Source of the DNA: Nodosilinea sp. WJT8-NPBG4
Lineage (GTDB): Bacteria > Cyanobacteriota > Cyanobacteriia > Phormidesmidales > Phormidesmidaceae
Direction: 5' to 3'
Assembly (NCBI GenBank): GCA_019359285.1
Contig: JAHHHQ010000074.1
Span: forward strand, 1 to 52,957
Length of the DNA stretch: 52,957 nucleotides
Part shown: piece after piece, positions 41,654 through 51,100 of the stretch
Numbering within the stretch: the stretch's first letter is position 1
How the letters are laid out: every line of letters starts with the position of its first letter
Made by a program: the position numbers and the translations under genes
Notes under the pieces: generated by a model
Told to the model about the DNA's origin: nothing
What the model saw: only the letters and a program-made list of their open reading frames with translations
The model's database searches: none

Positions 41654-42565
41654 ATGACGACGAATACCTACGATGCCAGCTACTTTGAAGATCTCGACGA
41701 GCTAGATCAGCTGATTGAAGATCGCCGATCGCAGGACTGGATTACGGTCAGCGGCCAGGAAGATGCGATCGCACTGATCGAAGAGTTTCGCACCCGGGAA
41801 ACCGACAGCCCTTGGTATTACCTGGATCGGCAAGAGATTGCCGATCGGCTGCAGCAGCTTGTGGAAAATTCCCGCGCCATCACCCAGGGCAACCTTAATC
41901 TCTGCGGCCCGGCCGCCCTGATTTGTATGTGGAATGGCCGCGATCCGCTGGGTTTTGCCACCTTTGCCACTGACCTTTACGACACTGGCACGGGCTACAT
42001 CGGCAGACTGGAAGTTACCCCCAACAGCGACCTGGTAGAAGCCGACTTCTCCAAATTTAGCGACCGGGCTAACACCTGGGCGGCTGACTGGATGGTGCTA
42101 GGAGCCCTTCGCAACTCCCCAGACGTGTGGTGGCAGCCCAGCTGGAAAGGCGACCCAGGTCAGGAACTGGCAGGCCTAACCCGGCCTGAAGAACTGGCCG
42201 CCTGGCTAGAAGCTACAGGCATCTACGAAACGGTGGAAAACGAAGCCAACTGGGTCGAGGAGAAGGGTGTGCCCCATGCCCTCAACCTAGTGCAGCAGGA
42301 CGGCCGAGACATTGCCTTACTACTGCATATCAACCTGATCAACTATGCCAAGGGCGGGGCGATCGATGAATCGTTGATTCTCAGCAGCTTCCCTAACCAC
42401 TTTGTGGTGCTAATTAGTGACGTGTATCTCAACCCACAGCAAACCCACGTGAATTTGTCGCTGTGGACCTGGGGCGACACCAACCGGATGCTGAGCGTCC
42501 CGATTCGGGCGTTTGTGAAAAATTACTATGGGGCCGTGATTGCAACCCTGCCCTCGCAGGATTAG
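41654..42565 (+). CDS. Papain-like cysteine-peptidase-fold protein (cassette gene 3)
   Basis: 303 residues. The segment AITQGNLNLCGPAALICMW has Gln78 and Cys84 at the start of a helix, as in papain-like peptidases and transglutaminases, and SSFPNHFVVLISDVYL has His249 in a strand, followed by LSLWTWGD as candidate for the third residue. LCGPAA-type motifs are found in bacterial toxin and effector peptidases. No signal peptide. It follows gene 2 by 58 bp with GGAG before the ATG, so it belongs to the same unit. Cleavage of one of the two neighbouring proteins, or of a target delivered by them, would fit, but this is inference. Confidence 0.68.
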   Translation: MTTNTYDASYFEDLDELDQLIEDRRSQDWITVSGQEDAIALIEEFRTRETDSPWYYLDRQEIADRLQQLVENSRAITQGNLNLCGPAALICMWNGRDPLGFATFATDLYDTGTGYIGRLEVTPNSDLVEADFSKFSDRANTWAADWMVLGALRNSPDVWWQPSWKGDPGQELAGLTRPEELAAWLEATGIYETVENEANWVEEKGVPHALNLVQQDGRDIALLLHINLINYAKGGAIDESLILSSFPNHFVVLISDVYLNPQQTHVNLSLWTWGDTNRMLSVPIRAFVKNYYGAVIATLPSQD

Positions 42566-42729
42566 GCACTTAAAGAGCGAAGCTGCGATTTAGGGCAATT
42601 TAGTTCTTTTGTATTCACTGGATAGCTGTGCGCGCAGGCAACTACTCCTCTCGGCTCAATGCCTAATCGAATTTTTGTGTAGCAAGCAGTTCCGTACAGC
42701 TTTGCCCCTTAACCCGTACGGCAAACGAT
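42566..42729. other. Spacer with repeat A core fragment
   Basis: At about 42625-42650 'gctgtgcgcgcaggcaactactc' (in pieces) matches the core of repeat A. Nothing else noted. Confidence 0.5.
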
Positions 42730-43806
42730 TTAATCGGATAAAGACTCGATACTTAGTCGATTTCCGCTGTTTGTCTTGCCTGTATAGTTTTTCTCGTTTT
42801 CACTTACAGGTGACACATCTTTTGCTCGGATTTCTTGCACCTGACCAACGATGAAAACAAGTGTAAAGGATTGTTTCGTTTCGCGCTCGACAAAGGCTTG
42901 CAGCAAAGACACCTGCTTGGGCGTGATCGGGTCTTGAGCACGCACATCTAAATATACTTCTGGTGGATCCGTTAACCAATTAGTCTGAATTTTCAACAAC
43001 CCCAAGCGCTGAAAGGTCACGGTGCGATTGAGCAGTGCTTGTTTCAAGCTCGTTTCTAGCTGTGCCTGTCGCACAAGGCGAAAAAAACCAATACCCAACG
43101 GGACAAACAGCATGGCGGTTAATGCCAGTGTCCAGAGCAATGCCCGATGAGCGCGTCGCAGCGAGGCATAGCCAGTGAACAAAAACGCGAGCATACAAGC
43201 AAGCGTAATGCCCAGTAGGTTTGTGAGGTAGAGCAGCATGGCCCCCCAACTCAGCGACCAGTTCGCCTGCGACAGACCCAAGCCAATGACACAAATAGGT
43301 GGCATTAGAGCGACCGCGACCGCAGTTCCGGCCAAACTCCCCGATATCTTAGGCTGCACTTTGGCATAGCCACTAATGCCACCTGCCACAATCGCAATGC
43401 CTAAATCCAGCAGGGTTGGCGCTGAGCGAGCAAGCACTTCGCTATCATAGCTAGGAATACCGACCAGTTTCCCGAGACTAAACGCGATCGCAACTGCTAA
43501 CAAAGTGCCAATGATGATGGCAATTATGCCTTTGCGAAACAGAGGGATTTCTCCCTGCAAAGCACCAAAGGCAAGTCCTCGAATTGGCAGCATCAGCGGG
43601 GCAATGATCATTGCCCCAATAATTACAGCAGCACTGTTTGCCAGTAAGCCAAAGGTAGCAATTGCACAGGAACCGATAACTAAAGCTAGGTAGGATGAGT
43701 CCAGTGTGGCTTCTGCTAGCAAGTCTGCCTGAAGCTGCTGTAACTGGACTAGTTCTGCCCCTCTGCGCCGAAAGTGCCGGAAACGTCTACGCAGGTCGTT
43801 CAGCAA
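42730..43806 (-). CDS. DUF389 (TIGR00341-type) membrane protein
   Basis: 358 residues. Eight or so hydrophobic segments start at about residue 40 with the DUF389 pattern: SSYLALVIGSCAIATFGLLANSAAVIIGAMIIAPLM (in pieces), FGALQGE, GISGYAKVQP, SGSLAGTAVAVALMPPICVIG. The C-terminal 100 residues are soluble with an alpha/beta pattern. Family members are inner-membrane proteins of unknown transport function, common in cyanobacteria. The tail after residue 325 (SENEKNYTGKTNSGN) is not conserved. Its start is 143 bp from the divergent antiporter gene, so the two may share control. ATG at 43806. Confidence 0.92.
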   Translation of the reverse strand: MLNDLRRRFRHFRRRGAELVQLQQLQADLLAEATLDSSYLALVIGSCAIATFGLLANSAAVIIGAMIIAPLMLPIRGLAFGALQGEIPLFRKGIIAIIIGTLLAVAIAFSLGKLVGIPSYDSEVLARSAPTLLDLGIAIVAGGISGYAKVQPKISGSLAGTAVAVALMPPICVIGLGLSQANWSLSWGAMLLYLTNLLGITLACMLAFLFTGYASLRRAHRALLWTLALTAMLFVPLGIGFFRLVRQAQLETSLKQALLNRTVTFQRLGLLKIQTNWLTDPPEVYLDVRAQDPITPKQVSLLQAFVERETKQSFTLVFIVGQVQEIRAKDVSPVSENEKNYTGKTNSGNRLSIESLSD

Positions 43807-43949
43807 ACTCTTCTCCTTCTCAGCTTTAAGTTCCCGTTTGTCCTCAACATCCCACCCGCGTTTCTAACGGTCATCTAGAGCTAGCGGCCATGTAGAAATA
43901 GACTAAGGTTAAATGCAATTTCTTTATGAAATAATTCATTTTTGAACCT

Positions 43950-45515
43950 ATGGCAGTTGAGTCCTCCTTGGGTGAAGTCGCGATCGAAACCAATCTCAAG
44001 CAGTTTCTGCTAGTACTCTCGGTTTCGTTAAGTGTGGCAACCTTACCCCAAATTTTTAGCTGGTTTCGCCACATTCCTTATACGCTGCTGCTAGTGATTG
44101 TCGGGCTAGGGTTAGCCTTTGTAGATGTGCGGCTGGTCAACCTTTCACCGGGGTTGATTTTATCGATTTTTCTACCGCCACTGCTGTTTGAAGCGGCTTG
44201 GAATTTGCAGTGGTCAAAACTAAAACACGATCTGATTCCCATCTGCCTGTTTGCGATTGTAGGCGTATTAATCTCCATTGCTGGGGTAACGTTTGGGCTA
44301 TACCAGCTGTCAGGGTTATCCCTCACGACGGCACTTCTAGTGGGGGCAAGCCTGTCTGCCACCGATCCTGTTTCTGTAACGGCTTTGTTTCGAGAACTGG
44401 GGGTGGAGAAGCGCCTATCTGTTTTGATGGAGGGAGAAAGCTTATTCAACGATGGCGTAGCAGTCGTTGCCTTTGGTTTTCTGGTCGCGTTTTCCCTTGG
44501 CACAGGTGAACTGGCAGTTCAGCCGATTCTGCTTCAGTTCTTGCAAGTAGTCGGTATTGGCATCGGCGTTGGTTGTTTAATAGGGTTTGGCATTTCTTAC
44601 CTAACTCAACGCTTTGATTTACCCCTAGTTGAACAGTCTCTGACGCTGGTTTCGGCTTACGGAACCTACTTGATTACCGAGGATCTGGGCGGATCGGGCG
44701 TGATTGGGGTCGTCACGACAGGACTAATTTTAGGTAACTTTGGTTCTCGTATCGGCATGAATCCCCGGACTCGGACAATCGTCAGCGAATTTTGGGAGTT
44801 TCTGTCGTTTTTTGTCAACTCGATCGTGTTCTTACTGATTGGGGATCAGATTCGGTTCGCCATTTTAGGTGAAAATTTAGACACGATCGCCCTCACGGTT
44901 GGGGCGATGATTGGGACACGAGCGATTGCCATCTACGGGTTGAGCTTTTTTAGCAATCGTGTTGTCCAATCTGACATTTCTGTCCCAGATCAAACAATCT
45001 TGTGGTGGGGTGGCTTGCGAGGTTCAGTTTCGATTGCGCTAGCGTTGAGTATGCCCGTGATTTTACCAGAACGAGAAGAAATTATTGCCACCGTGTTTGG
45101 CGTAGTGTTGTTCACGCTACTGGTGCAAGGCTTGACTATTCAGCCGCTCTTGAAGATGTTAAATCTGTTGGGCAACCAATCGTTACGCCAACGCTATGCA
45201 GAGGTACTTGCCCGTCAGACGGCCCTCCAGCGAGTGATGCAATATCTGAATAAGATCGAAACTCGTCCGGGCATTGACCCAAGTTTTTATCGATACCAAA
45301 CAGCACTGGTGCAAGGTGAATTGGCCTCTCTCCAAACAGAACTTGATCAACTTCTGAATGAACATCCTGATCTACAAAATTTTGTTATGAACCAAGTGAG
45401 ACTAGAATTGCAAGCAATTGAAGCAGAAACCTACGCTGAGTTTGTTAGGGCAGGGCAGCTTAACCAGGAACTTTCGCCTTTCCTGCAGCAAACGGCCGAA
45501 GGTGAAGATAAATAA
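43950..45515 (+). CDS. CPA1-family Na+/H+ antiporter
   Basis: 521 residues, twelve or so transmembrane segments (about 30-415) with the CPA1 hallmarks FLPPLLFEAAW, SLSATDPVSVTALFRE (the ion-binding Asp in the ATDPVS motif), GESLFNDGVAVVAF and GGLRGSVSIALALS. The cytosolic tail of about 100 residues is helical (LQRVMQYLNK ... ELDQLLNE). It exchanges Na+ or K+ for protons and supports salt or pH tolerance. ATG at 43950; the gene is divergent from the DUF389 gene and converges with a two-component kinase, 35 bp past its stop. Confidence 0.94.
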   Translation: MAVESSLGEVAIETNLKQFLLVLSVSLSVATLPQIFSWFRHIPYTLLLVIVGLGLAFVDVRLVNLSPGLILSIFLPPLLFEAAWNLQWSKLKHDLIPICLFAIVGVLISIAGVTFGLYQLSGLSLTTALLVGASLSATDPVSVTALFRELGVEKRLSVLMEGESLFNDGVAVVAFGFLVAFSLGTGELAVQPILLQFLQVVGIGIGVGCLIGFGISYLTQRFDLPLVEQSLTLVSAYGTYLITEDLGGSGVIGVVTTGLILGNFGSRIGMNPRTRTIVSEFWEFLSFFVNSIVFLLIGDQIRFAILGENLDTIALTVGAMIGTRAIAIYGLSFFSNRVVQSDISVPDQTILWWGGLRGSVSIALALSMPVILPEREEIIATVFGVVLFTLLVQGLTIQPLLKMLNLLGNQSLRQRYAEVLARQTALQRVMQYLNKIETRPGIDPSFYRYQTALVQGELASLQTELDQLLNEHPDLQNFVMNQVRLELQAIEAETYAEFVRAGQLNQELSPFLQQTAEGEDK

Positions 45516-45550
45516 TCGATTGCACAGAACAAGATAACAGGATCAACTAC

Positions 45551-46999
45551 TTACGATTCTAAAGGCAGCGAAAGCGTGAATACAGCCCCTTGACCGGGTT
45601 TGCTGTTGGCTATAATGTTGCCTCCATGCGCTTCAATAATGCGCTTGGCGATCGCCAGCCCCAGACCAACCCCACTTTGCTTAGTAGAGTGGCTTGTGGT
45701 GTAAAACTGTTCAAATATGCGAGGTAAATGGGTTTCAGGAATGCCACTTCCCTGGTCTCGAATAGAAATCAGGGCCTGTTGCTTGTTCCGAGAGGCCGTA
45801 ATGAAAATACGAGCATTGGGGGTAGAGTACTTAATTGCATTGTCTAGGAGATTTAGAAACGCCTGTAATAGGCGTTCCGAATCGCCCATAACTCGAAGAT
45901 CCTCAACATCAACTTGCACAGTCACGTTTTTAGCCTGCATGCGAACTTCCATGGCTCTGATCGCACGGGTAATGACATGGTGTAAAGCAATGGCTTGGAT
46001 TTCTAATTGTGTGACGCCCGCTTCTAAGCGTCCCAAGTCCAGCAAATCATGAATCAAGCCCGAAAGTCGCTTCGTCTCCTCTTTGATGGTTTGAAAAAAG
46101 CGATCGCGCAGTTCTAGCTCATCCACAGCGCCACGCTCCAGCGCCTCGATAGTAACCTGAACATTACTCACAGGGGTTCGCAGTTCATGGGAAACATTAG
46201 CGAGAAAGACTCTGCGTTCCTCATCCAATGATTTCAATCGTGCACTCATGCGATTCAGTTCCGTCGCGAGCTGATCTAGTTCATTGCTCTGGTGAATCGT
46301 GAGTCTGTCATCAAACTGACCGCCACCCACGCGAATCGCAAAGTTTCGCATCACTTCAATGGGTTTAGACAGACTCCGAGCTAAGCGCTCGCTGACCAAG
46401 GTACAGAGAAAAATGGTAAGAACAAGGGCAGCTAAAACGGTCCAGGTTACGCTGGCGAACTGTCTCTGAAACTGTTCTAAAGTAATCGAGATGCGCAATA
46501 TTCCTAATAACTGACCGTTGCGAGTTATCGGTTTGGCAATATAGATGCGATCGCTCGTTGATAAAACCCCTTTAGCAACACCTTGCGCTGCTTGACCGCG
46601 TAGTGCTTCTGAAACGCCAGGTATCGGTAGCCAATTGGTGATCTGTCGATCCGTTTGAGGATCAGAGGTGGCTATCAACGAACCTTGGGCATCAAAGACG
46701 CGGAGTGTGATGTTGGCGGGTGCCCCATAGCGCTGCACAATGTTCTGCACCCCTTGCGTATCTTTTGCTTCGAGGACCTCTGTAACGCTCTCACTCAGTG
46801 CCGTTGACCAGTTTTCTAAATCTGTCTGACGAGATTGCATGAAAAAGGCATAAAACGTCCATAGGATGTAGCCAGACATGAGCGAGGTTCCCGAGACGAT
46901 CAGGAGTAGGTAGGTAGACAAGAGCTTCATGTGGATGGAATTCCACCGAAGGGACGCTAACCATCTACTCGTGAAGGAATCTTGGGAAAACAGTTTCAT
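45551..46999 (-). CDS. Membrane sensor histidine kinase with HAMP
   Basis: About 482 residues from the ATG at 46999; a TTG at 47059 would add 20. A transmembrane helix (about 25-50, TYLLLIVSGTSLMSGYILW), a periplasmic Cache/PAS-like sensor with LRVFDAQGSLIATSDP, a second helix (about 195-220, VLAALVLTIFLCTLVSE), HAMP (SLSKPIEVMRNFAIRVGGG), HisKA with His in NVSHELRTPVSN, HATPase with NLLDNAIKY, DQGSGIP and GVGLGLAIA. All catalytic boxes are intact. It follows a receiver-only regulator on the same strand, and converges with the antiporter gene. Salt or pH sensing would fit the neighbours but is not shown. Confidence 0.9.
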   Translation of the reverse strand: MKLFSQDSFTSRWLASLRWNSIHMKLLSTYLLLIVSGTSLMSGYILWTFYAFFMQSRQTDLENWSTALSESVTEVLEAKDTQGVQNIVQRYGAPANITLRVFDAQGSLIATSDPQTDRQITNWLPIPGVSEALRGQAAQGVAKGVLSTSDRIYIAKPITRNGQLLGILRISITLEQFQRQFASVTWTVLAALVLTIFLCTLVSERLARSLSKPIEVMRNFAIRVGGGQFDDRLTIHQSNELDQLATELNRMSARLKSLDEERRVFLANVSHELRTPVSNVQVTIEALERGAVDELELRDRFFQTIKEETKRLSGLIHDLLDLGRLEAGVTQLEIQAIALHHVITRAIRAMEVRMQAKNVTVQVDVEDLRVMGDSERLLQAFLNLLDNAIKYSTPNARIFITASRNKQQALISIRDQGSGIPETHLPRIFEQFYTTSHSTKQSGVGLGLAIAKRIIEAHGGNIIANSKPGQGAVFTLSLPLES

Positions 47000-47118
47000 C
47001 AGTTCAAATATGGCTGGGTCAATGGCGCGTCTGTTGCAAGCGATCCTAACCTGGCGCAACAGTTTTTCTGGCTTGAGCCAACGGAGCCATCACCCTCTGC
47101 ATGATGCCTTAACCGATC

Positions 47119-47493
47119 TTATGCAGAGTCCCCATGATGGCGGCGCAGCACAGCTTTAATCCGTGCGAGCAATTCACCCGTGTTGAAAGGTTTGGTCACA
47201 TAATCATCTGCCCCTGCCTCTAAGCCCCGAATCTTATCGATGTCCTGGTCTTTAGCCGTTAGCATCAGAATAGGGACATCAGAAAAAGCTCGAATACGCC
47301 AACAAACTTCCATTCCATCAACTTCTGGCATCATCAGATCGAGCAGAATGACATCAGGTACTTGCTTATGGAATTGTTTGATTGCGCTATGTCCATCTGG
47401 TGCTGTAGTGACCTCATAACCTTCTTTTCTCAGTGAGTAAGCAAGACTCTCACAGAGAGGGGCTTCGTCGTCTATCAGCAAAAGATGTGGCAC
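47119..47493 (-). CDS. Receiver-only response regulator (output domain missing)
   Basis: 124 residues, a complete receiver: DDEAP acidic pair, phospho-Asp in ILLDLMMPEVDG (about 51), Thr in LTAKD, Lys in VTKPF, ending at the OmpR-type linker (ELLARIKAVLRRHHGDSA). OmpR-family regulators of this kind normally continue for about 100 residues with a winged helix; here a stop follows at once and only about 120 bp separate it from the kinase start. A deletion fused the linker to intergenic sequence, or the protein works as a single-domain regulator. The ATG at 47493 lies upstream of the kinase in the same operon. Confidence 0.85.
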   Translation of the reverse strand: MPHLLLIDDEAPLCESLAYSLRKEGYEVTTAPDGHSAIKQFHKQVPDVILLDLMMPEVDGMEVCWRIRAFSDVPILMLTAKDQDIDKIRGLEAGADDYVTKPFNTGELLARIKAVLRRHHGDSA

Positions 47494-48074
47494 TAGTATA
47501 AACAGTTACACTGCATATCCAGAGTCTCAAAGCCAGGATTCACCGACATCCACCTTGGGAGGTAAATCCTTTTCCGCTCAGGGTTTGCTGCTTACAAACA
47601 CCAAGCAGCAAACCGATTGACAGACTCGTGATCGATCATGGGTTGCAGTGGTTCAGCCTTCTTTAAACCTGTGCCTTGCCTTGAAGCGATCGCTTTCACG
47701 GCGGCGAGATTGCGATTCGGCTGAAACATTATTCTTACCGGACGGAGCCATCCTACGCTCAGTGAAACGCCTGTGGCAGAACCATGAGTCGGTTGCAAAG
47801 GAAGACCCCAGTGAAATAACTCTGAGTCCTGGGACAGCTGCCCCGCGCCACAGAGCATCATCACAATCTCTCTCAGCAGCTCTTTCGTGAGTACAGGCGT
47901 ATGGTAAGCCAGACTGGCTAATTGCGCGCGCAGGCAACTACTCAACCCACAAGTCTTCAGCAGATTAAGGCCATTGAGCACTCGGCTTGATCGACAGTCA
48001 CCTCAGCTATCTCCCAGCAGTGTCATTCTGCCCATTCAAAGTCGATATTTCAGGAAACAGGTTGATTGCGTGCG
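47494..48074 (+). repeat. Intergenic region with repeat modules B + A, copy 4
   Basis: The first 230 bp show nothing recognisable. Module B runs from 47729 to about 47815, and module A from 47835 to 48074, with the same junction sequence (ataactctgagtc) as copy 3. The stem-loop region of A is deleted here. An attC-like half-site follows at 48075, at the end of the galactose-oxidase-like gene. Confidence 0.7.
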
Positions 48075-48107
48075 GTCTAAGGTTGCGGTTGCAGCGGACG
48101 CTAACAG
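48075..48107 (-). other. attC-like half-site at the gene end
   Basis: On the minus strand, GTTAGCGTCCGCTGCAACC leads to a CTTAGAC end. This matches the right half of the attC-like sites (..CCGCT..GTTAGAC). The stop codon TAG of the galactose-oxidase-like gene lies within it. Confidence 0.4.
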
Positions 48108-51100
48108 CAATCAATGGTGATTCGCCTGATCTTCTGCTCTCGAAACCAGATTGTGACTCGAAGATTGTCGCGGCAAGCCTTTAACACAACCTCTTCGATC
48201 CCACGCTCGCACGCCTTAAACGCGTGCTCGCCCTCGCACGTCTTGAGAACAAACCCCTCGAAGCTGCCGAAGCAGTCGTAGAAAATCCGCGCGATTTGCC
48301 CAGTCGTTACATCGGGACGACCGGCATCGCCTGGCTGTTGACCCGGCTGGCCCCCGTCGCCTGGCCGCTCGCCAGGTCCCTCGCCGCCGCTAGGAGACGG
48401 GGGCACCTTGCCGGGATCGCCGCCCAAGCCGCGGACGCGATCGCCCACCTGGTCAAGGAGGCGATCCCAGATCTTGCGCCATCGGTTCGCGGCCGGGATC
48501 GACAGCCCAATGTGCCGCAGCACCGCCAACCGGCGCGTCTCCCGAGGTAGAATCTGGGCCGCCGTCGTCACGGGGATCGTGATCTGGAAGGCGCCGATGA
48601 TCTTGCGCGGCAGCCCGCTAATCTGGTGGAGACTTACGGTGAACGTCTGCCCCGTCGTAACGGTCGGGGGCAGTTCGATTGAGATGAGCCCGGGGATATT
48701 GAGCGCACGCGGCCCGGGGATCGGTACGTAGGTCACGTCGCCGACGCGGCAGATGATCGTGTCAGGCTCGCGCGCGGCGAGCACAGGCGGGCCATTGCGC
48801 GCTGCCGCCGAGGCGACAACCTGCCGGGCGTCGACGTCGGGCACGTAGAGGCTCACGCGGCTGTCGCGCGGCAGGTTGTTCCACCGGATCATCAGCTCGT
48901 CCGGCTGCATGCGCGGACGCTTTACAGCTGCTACCGCATGCGGCTGTGCGACCGCGAGTGCGTGCACTGGCTGCGCACCTCTGGCCCCCAGCTGAGGACG
49001 ATCGTGCGCGGCGGATGCATCCGGGAGCGCGGCGGGCAGCTCCGCCGGGTTCACCACGGTCCGACGGCTAGCGTTTGGCACAGGATCGGGCACTTGGACA
49101 AACGTCCCAAACGCCTGCGGCACCTGGATCGGCACCGCCGACGGCTTGATTTCGAACGTCGACTGCACGGTGTGCGTCGCAGCCGACCCAGGGTTGTCGG
49201 ATTCGACCACGACAAGGTTGCGCTGGGAAAGGTTGTCGTGTGACCCGGGCGTAGCGCCAGCAGCGATGGGATCGGGTAGGTAATGAATCTCGGCGACCAG
49301 GCAGCAGTGATCGTTGCGCACGAGGTCCTGGATGCTCAGCAGCGATCCGCCGAACGCGCCGCCGCTGCCGTTGTGCGGGGGCGTCAGCGGGAACCGCGCC
49401 GTCGCCTGGTTGAAGTCGAGCCAGCAACCGAAGTACGCCGTGACTTCAGGTGCGCCAGCGCCTTCAATGGTCCGGCGGTTCGTGGCGTCGACCTGGTTCC
49501 GCATGTCACCCTGCCGCGCCTCGGCAAAGAAGGGGATCGAGGCGATTTCTGCGCCGGCCATTCCAAGTAGCGGGACGGCCAACGCGCCGTCGCCCTGCCG
49601 AGGGTACAACGTTCCGTTGAACTCGAGCCCCGTTACTGCCACGTTGAAGAGGCGGAAAAACACGCGCACGTTGTCTGCATCCACGTCATCCGGCGCCCGA
49701 TAGCGGATCTTCGCAACCGCGAAGTTGAAGATCGGCTGTCCGGCGACGTGGCTTGAGAGCTCAAGCCGGCTTTCCTGCAGGTCGTCGCTGATGTCGAAGA
49801 AGGGATGGTCCTCGTCGGTGGGGGTCGCGTTGAACTGCGCGAGGAGCTGCTGAATGAAATCGACCGGCGCGCTGCTGCCGCTGCCATGTGTGATGCCGGC
49901 CCGGGTCAACCCAGGGCGCATCGTGAAGACGCGAAGGTCGGTGCTGAGCCAGTGCACCTGGCCGTCGCGCATGTAGGGGTTCGGGTTCTTGCTGAGCGTC
50001 ATCACTGACTGCTCGGTATTGCCGCCGTGCTGTGCCGTCACGAGGATGTTCTGGGCCGAATCCGCCGCTGGAATCTCGTTGAACGCCTGGAGGCTCGTGA
50101 AGCGGACATTGAAGACGAAGGTGATCCGCTGCGCGACATCGGGCGGCACCGTGTCGTCTTCGTAGAGCAAGCGGTTGAGCGCGACGCTCATGCCTGGCAC
50201 CGCGGATCCGTCCGGGCGCGTGAAGGTCAGCGTCGGCGTCACCGGCGGATTGCCGGCTTCGCTCGGCAGGAATCCGTCGAGGATGACGTAGAGCGCGTTG
50301 GTAAATACGGCCGTCGTCGTGGGTACGCTGAGCGCCTGGACCTCGTGCGTCGAGAACGTGCTGCGGTCGAGGACTATCTGGATCCGCTGCTCGCAGATGC
50401 GGATGAAGCGCGCCTCTTGGCACGGCAGGTGGTTGTTGTCGAGCACCCAGAGCAGGTAGTAGCCAGGAGGAGCGATACGGCTGTTGGGTGGCGCGGTGAC
50501 GCGGAGGAGATCCCCCTCACCGCGCTGGAAGTTGAGACCGACGTAGCGCTGGTCGCCGTCGAATGCGTGCGTCATGCTGCCGCACCGCGTCAACGCCACG
50601 CGGCGGATCTGCGCCGCCTGCGGAGTGCGGATCTCGAACGCCTGTCCGTAGCCGGCGCTCGGGGGCGCGTCAGTGATCGCTGGACGTCCGGCGGCGCCAT
50701 CGTAAGCGGGCTGAAACAGCTCGATTCGCAGCTCGCCGACCAAGGCCGGGTCTCCCTGGTCCGCGTTCTTGCTGGAGCCTGCGACCCAGACACGCCCGTT
50801 TGGCATCAGAAGCGCCGAGGAATGGTAATTCCTCGCGACCGTGGCGGCGTCGGTGCTGACCCAGCTCTCGGCCGCCGTGTACAGCCCGCTCGCCCAGTCG
50901 ACGCCGGGCGTGTAGATCTCTCCCTCGCGCACGGCGTTCGCATCCGAAGTGCCGCCGTCGATCCCGCCGCACACGAAGACGTCGCCGGTGGGCAGGATTA
51001 CCGACATGCCGAAGCGGCGCTGCCGGCCGGCGGCCGCGCCGGTGCGGGGCATAGTATTAGCCCAGGCCGGCGACGGCTGCGATAGGTCGATCCGGCGCGC

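Noticed and set aside
50027..51085. 352-codon plus-strand open frame (also 49314-49703, 51419-51772)
   Set aside because: These run antisense to the GC-rich oxidase gene. Their Arg/Ala-rich translations lack family features and arise from high GC content.
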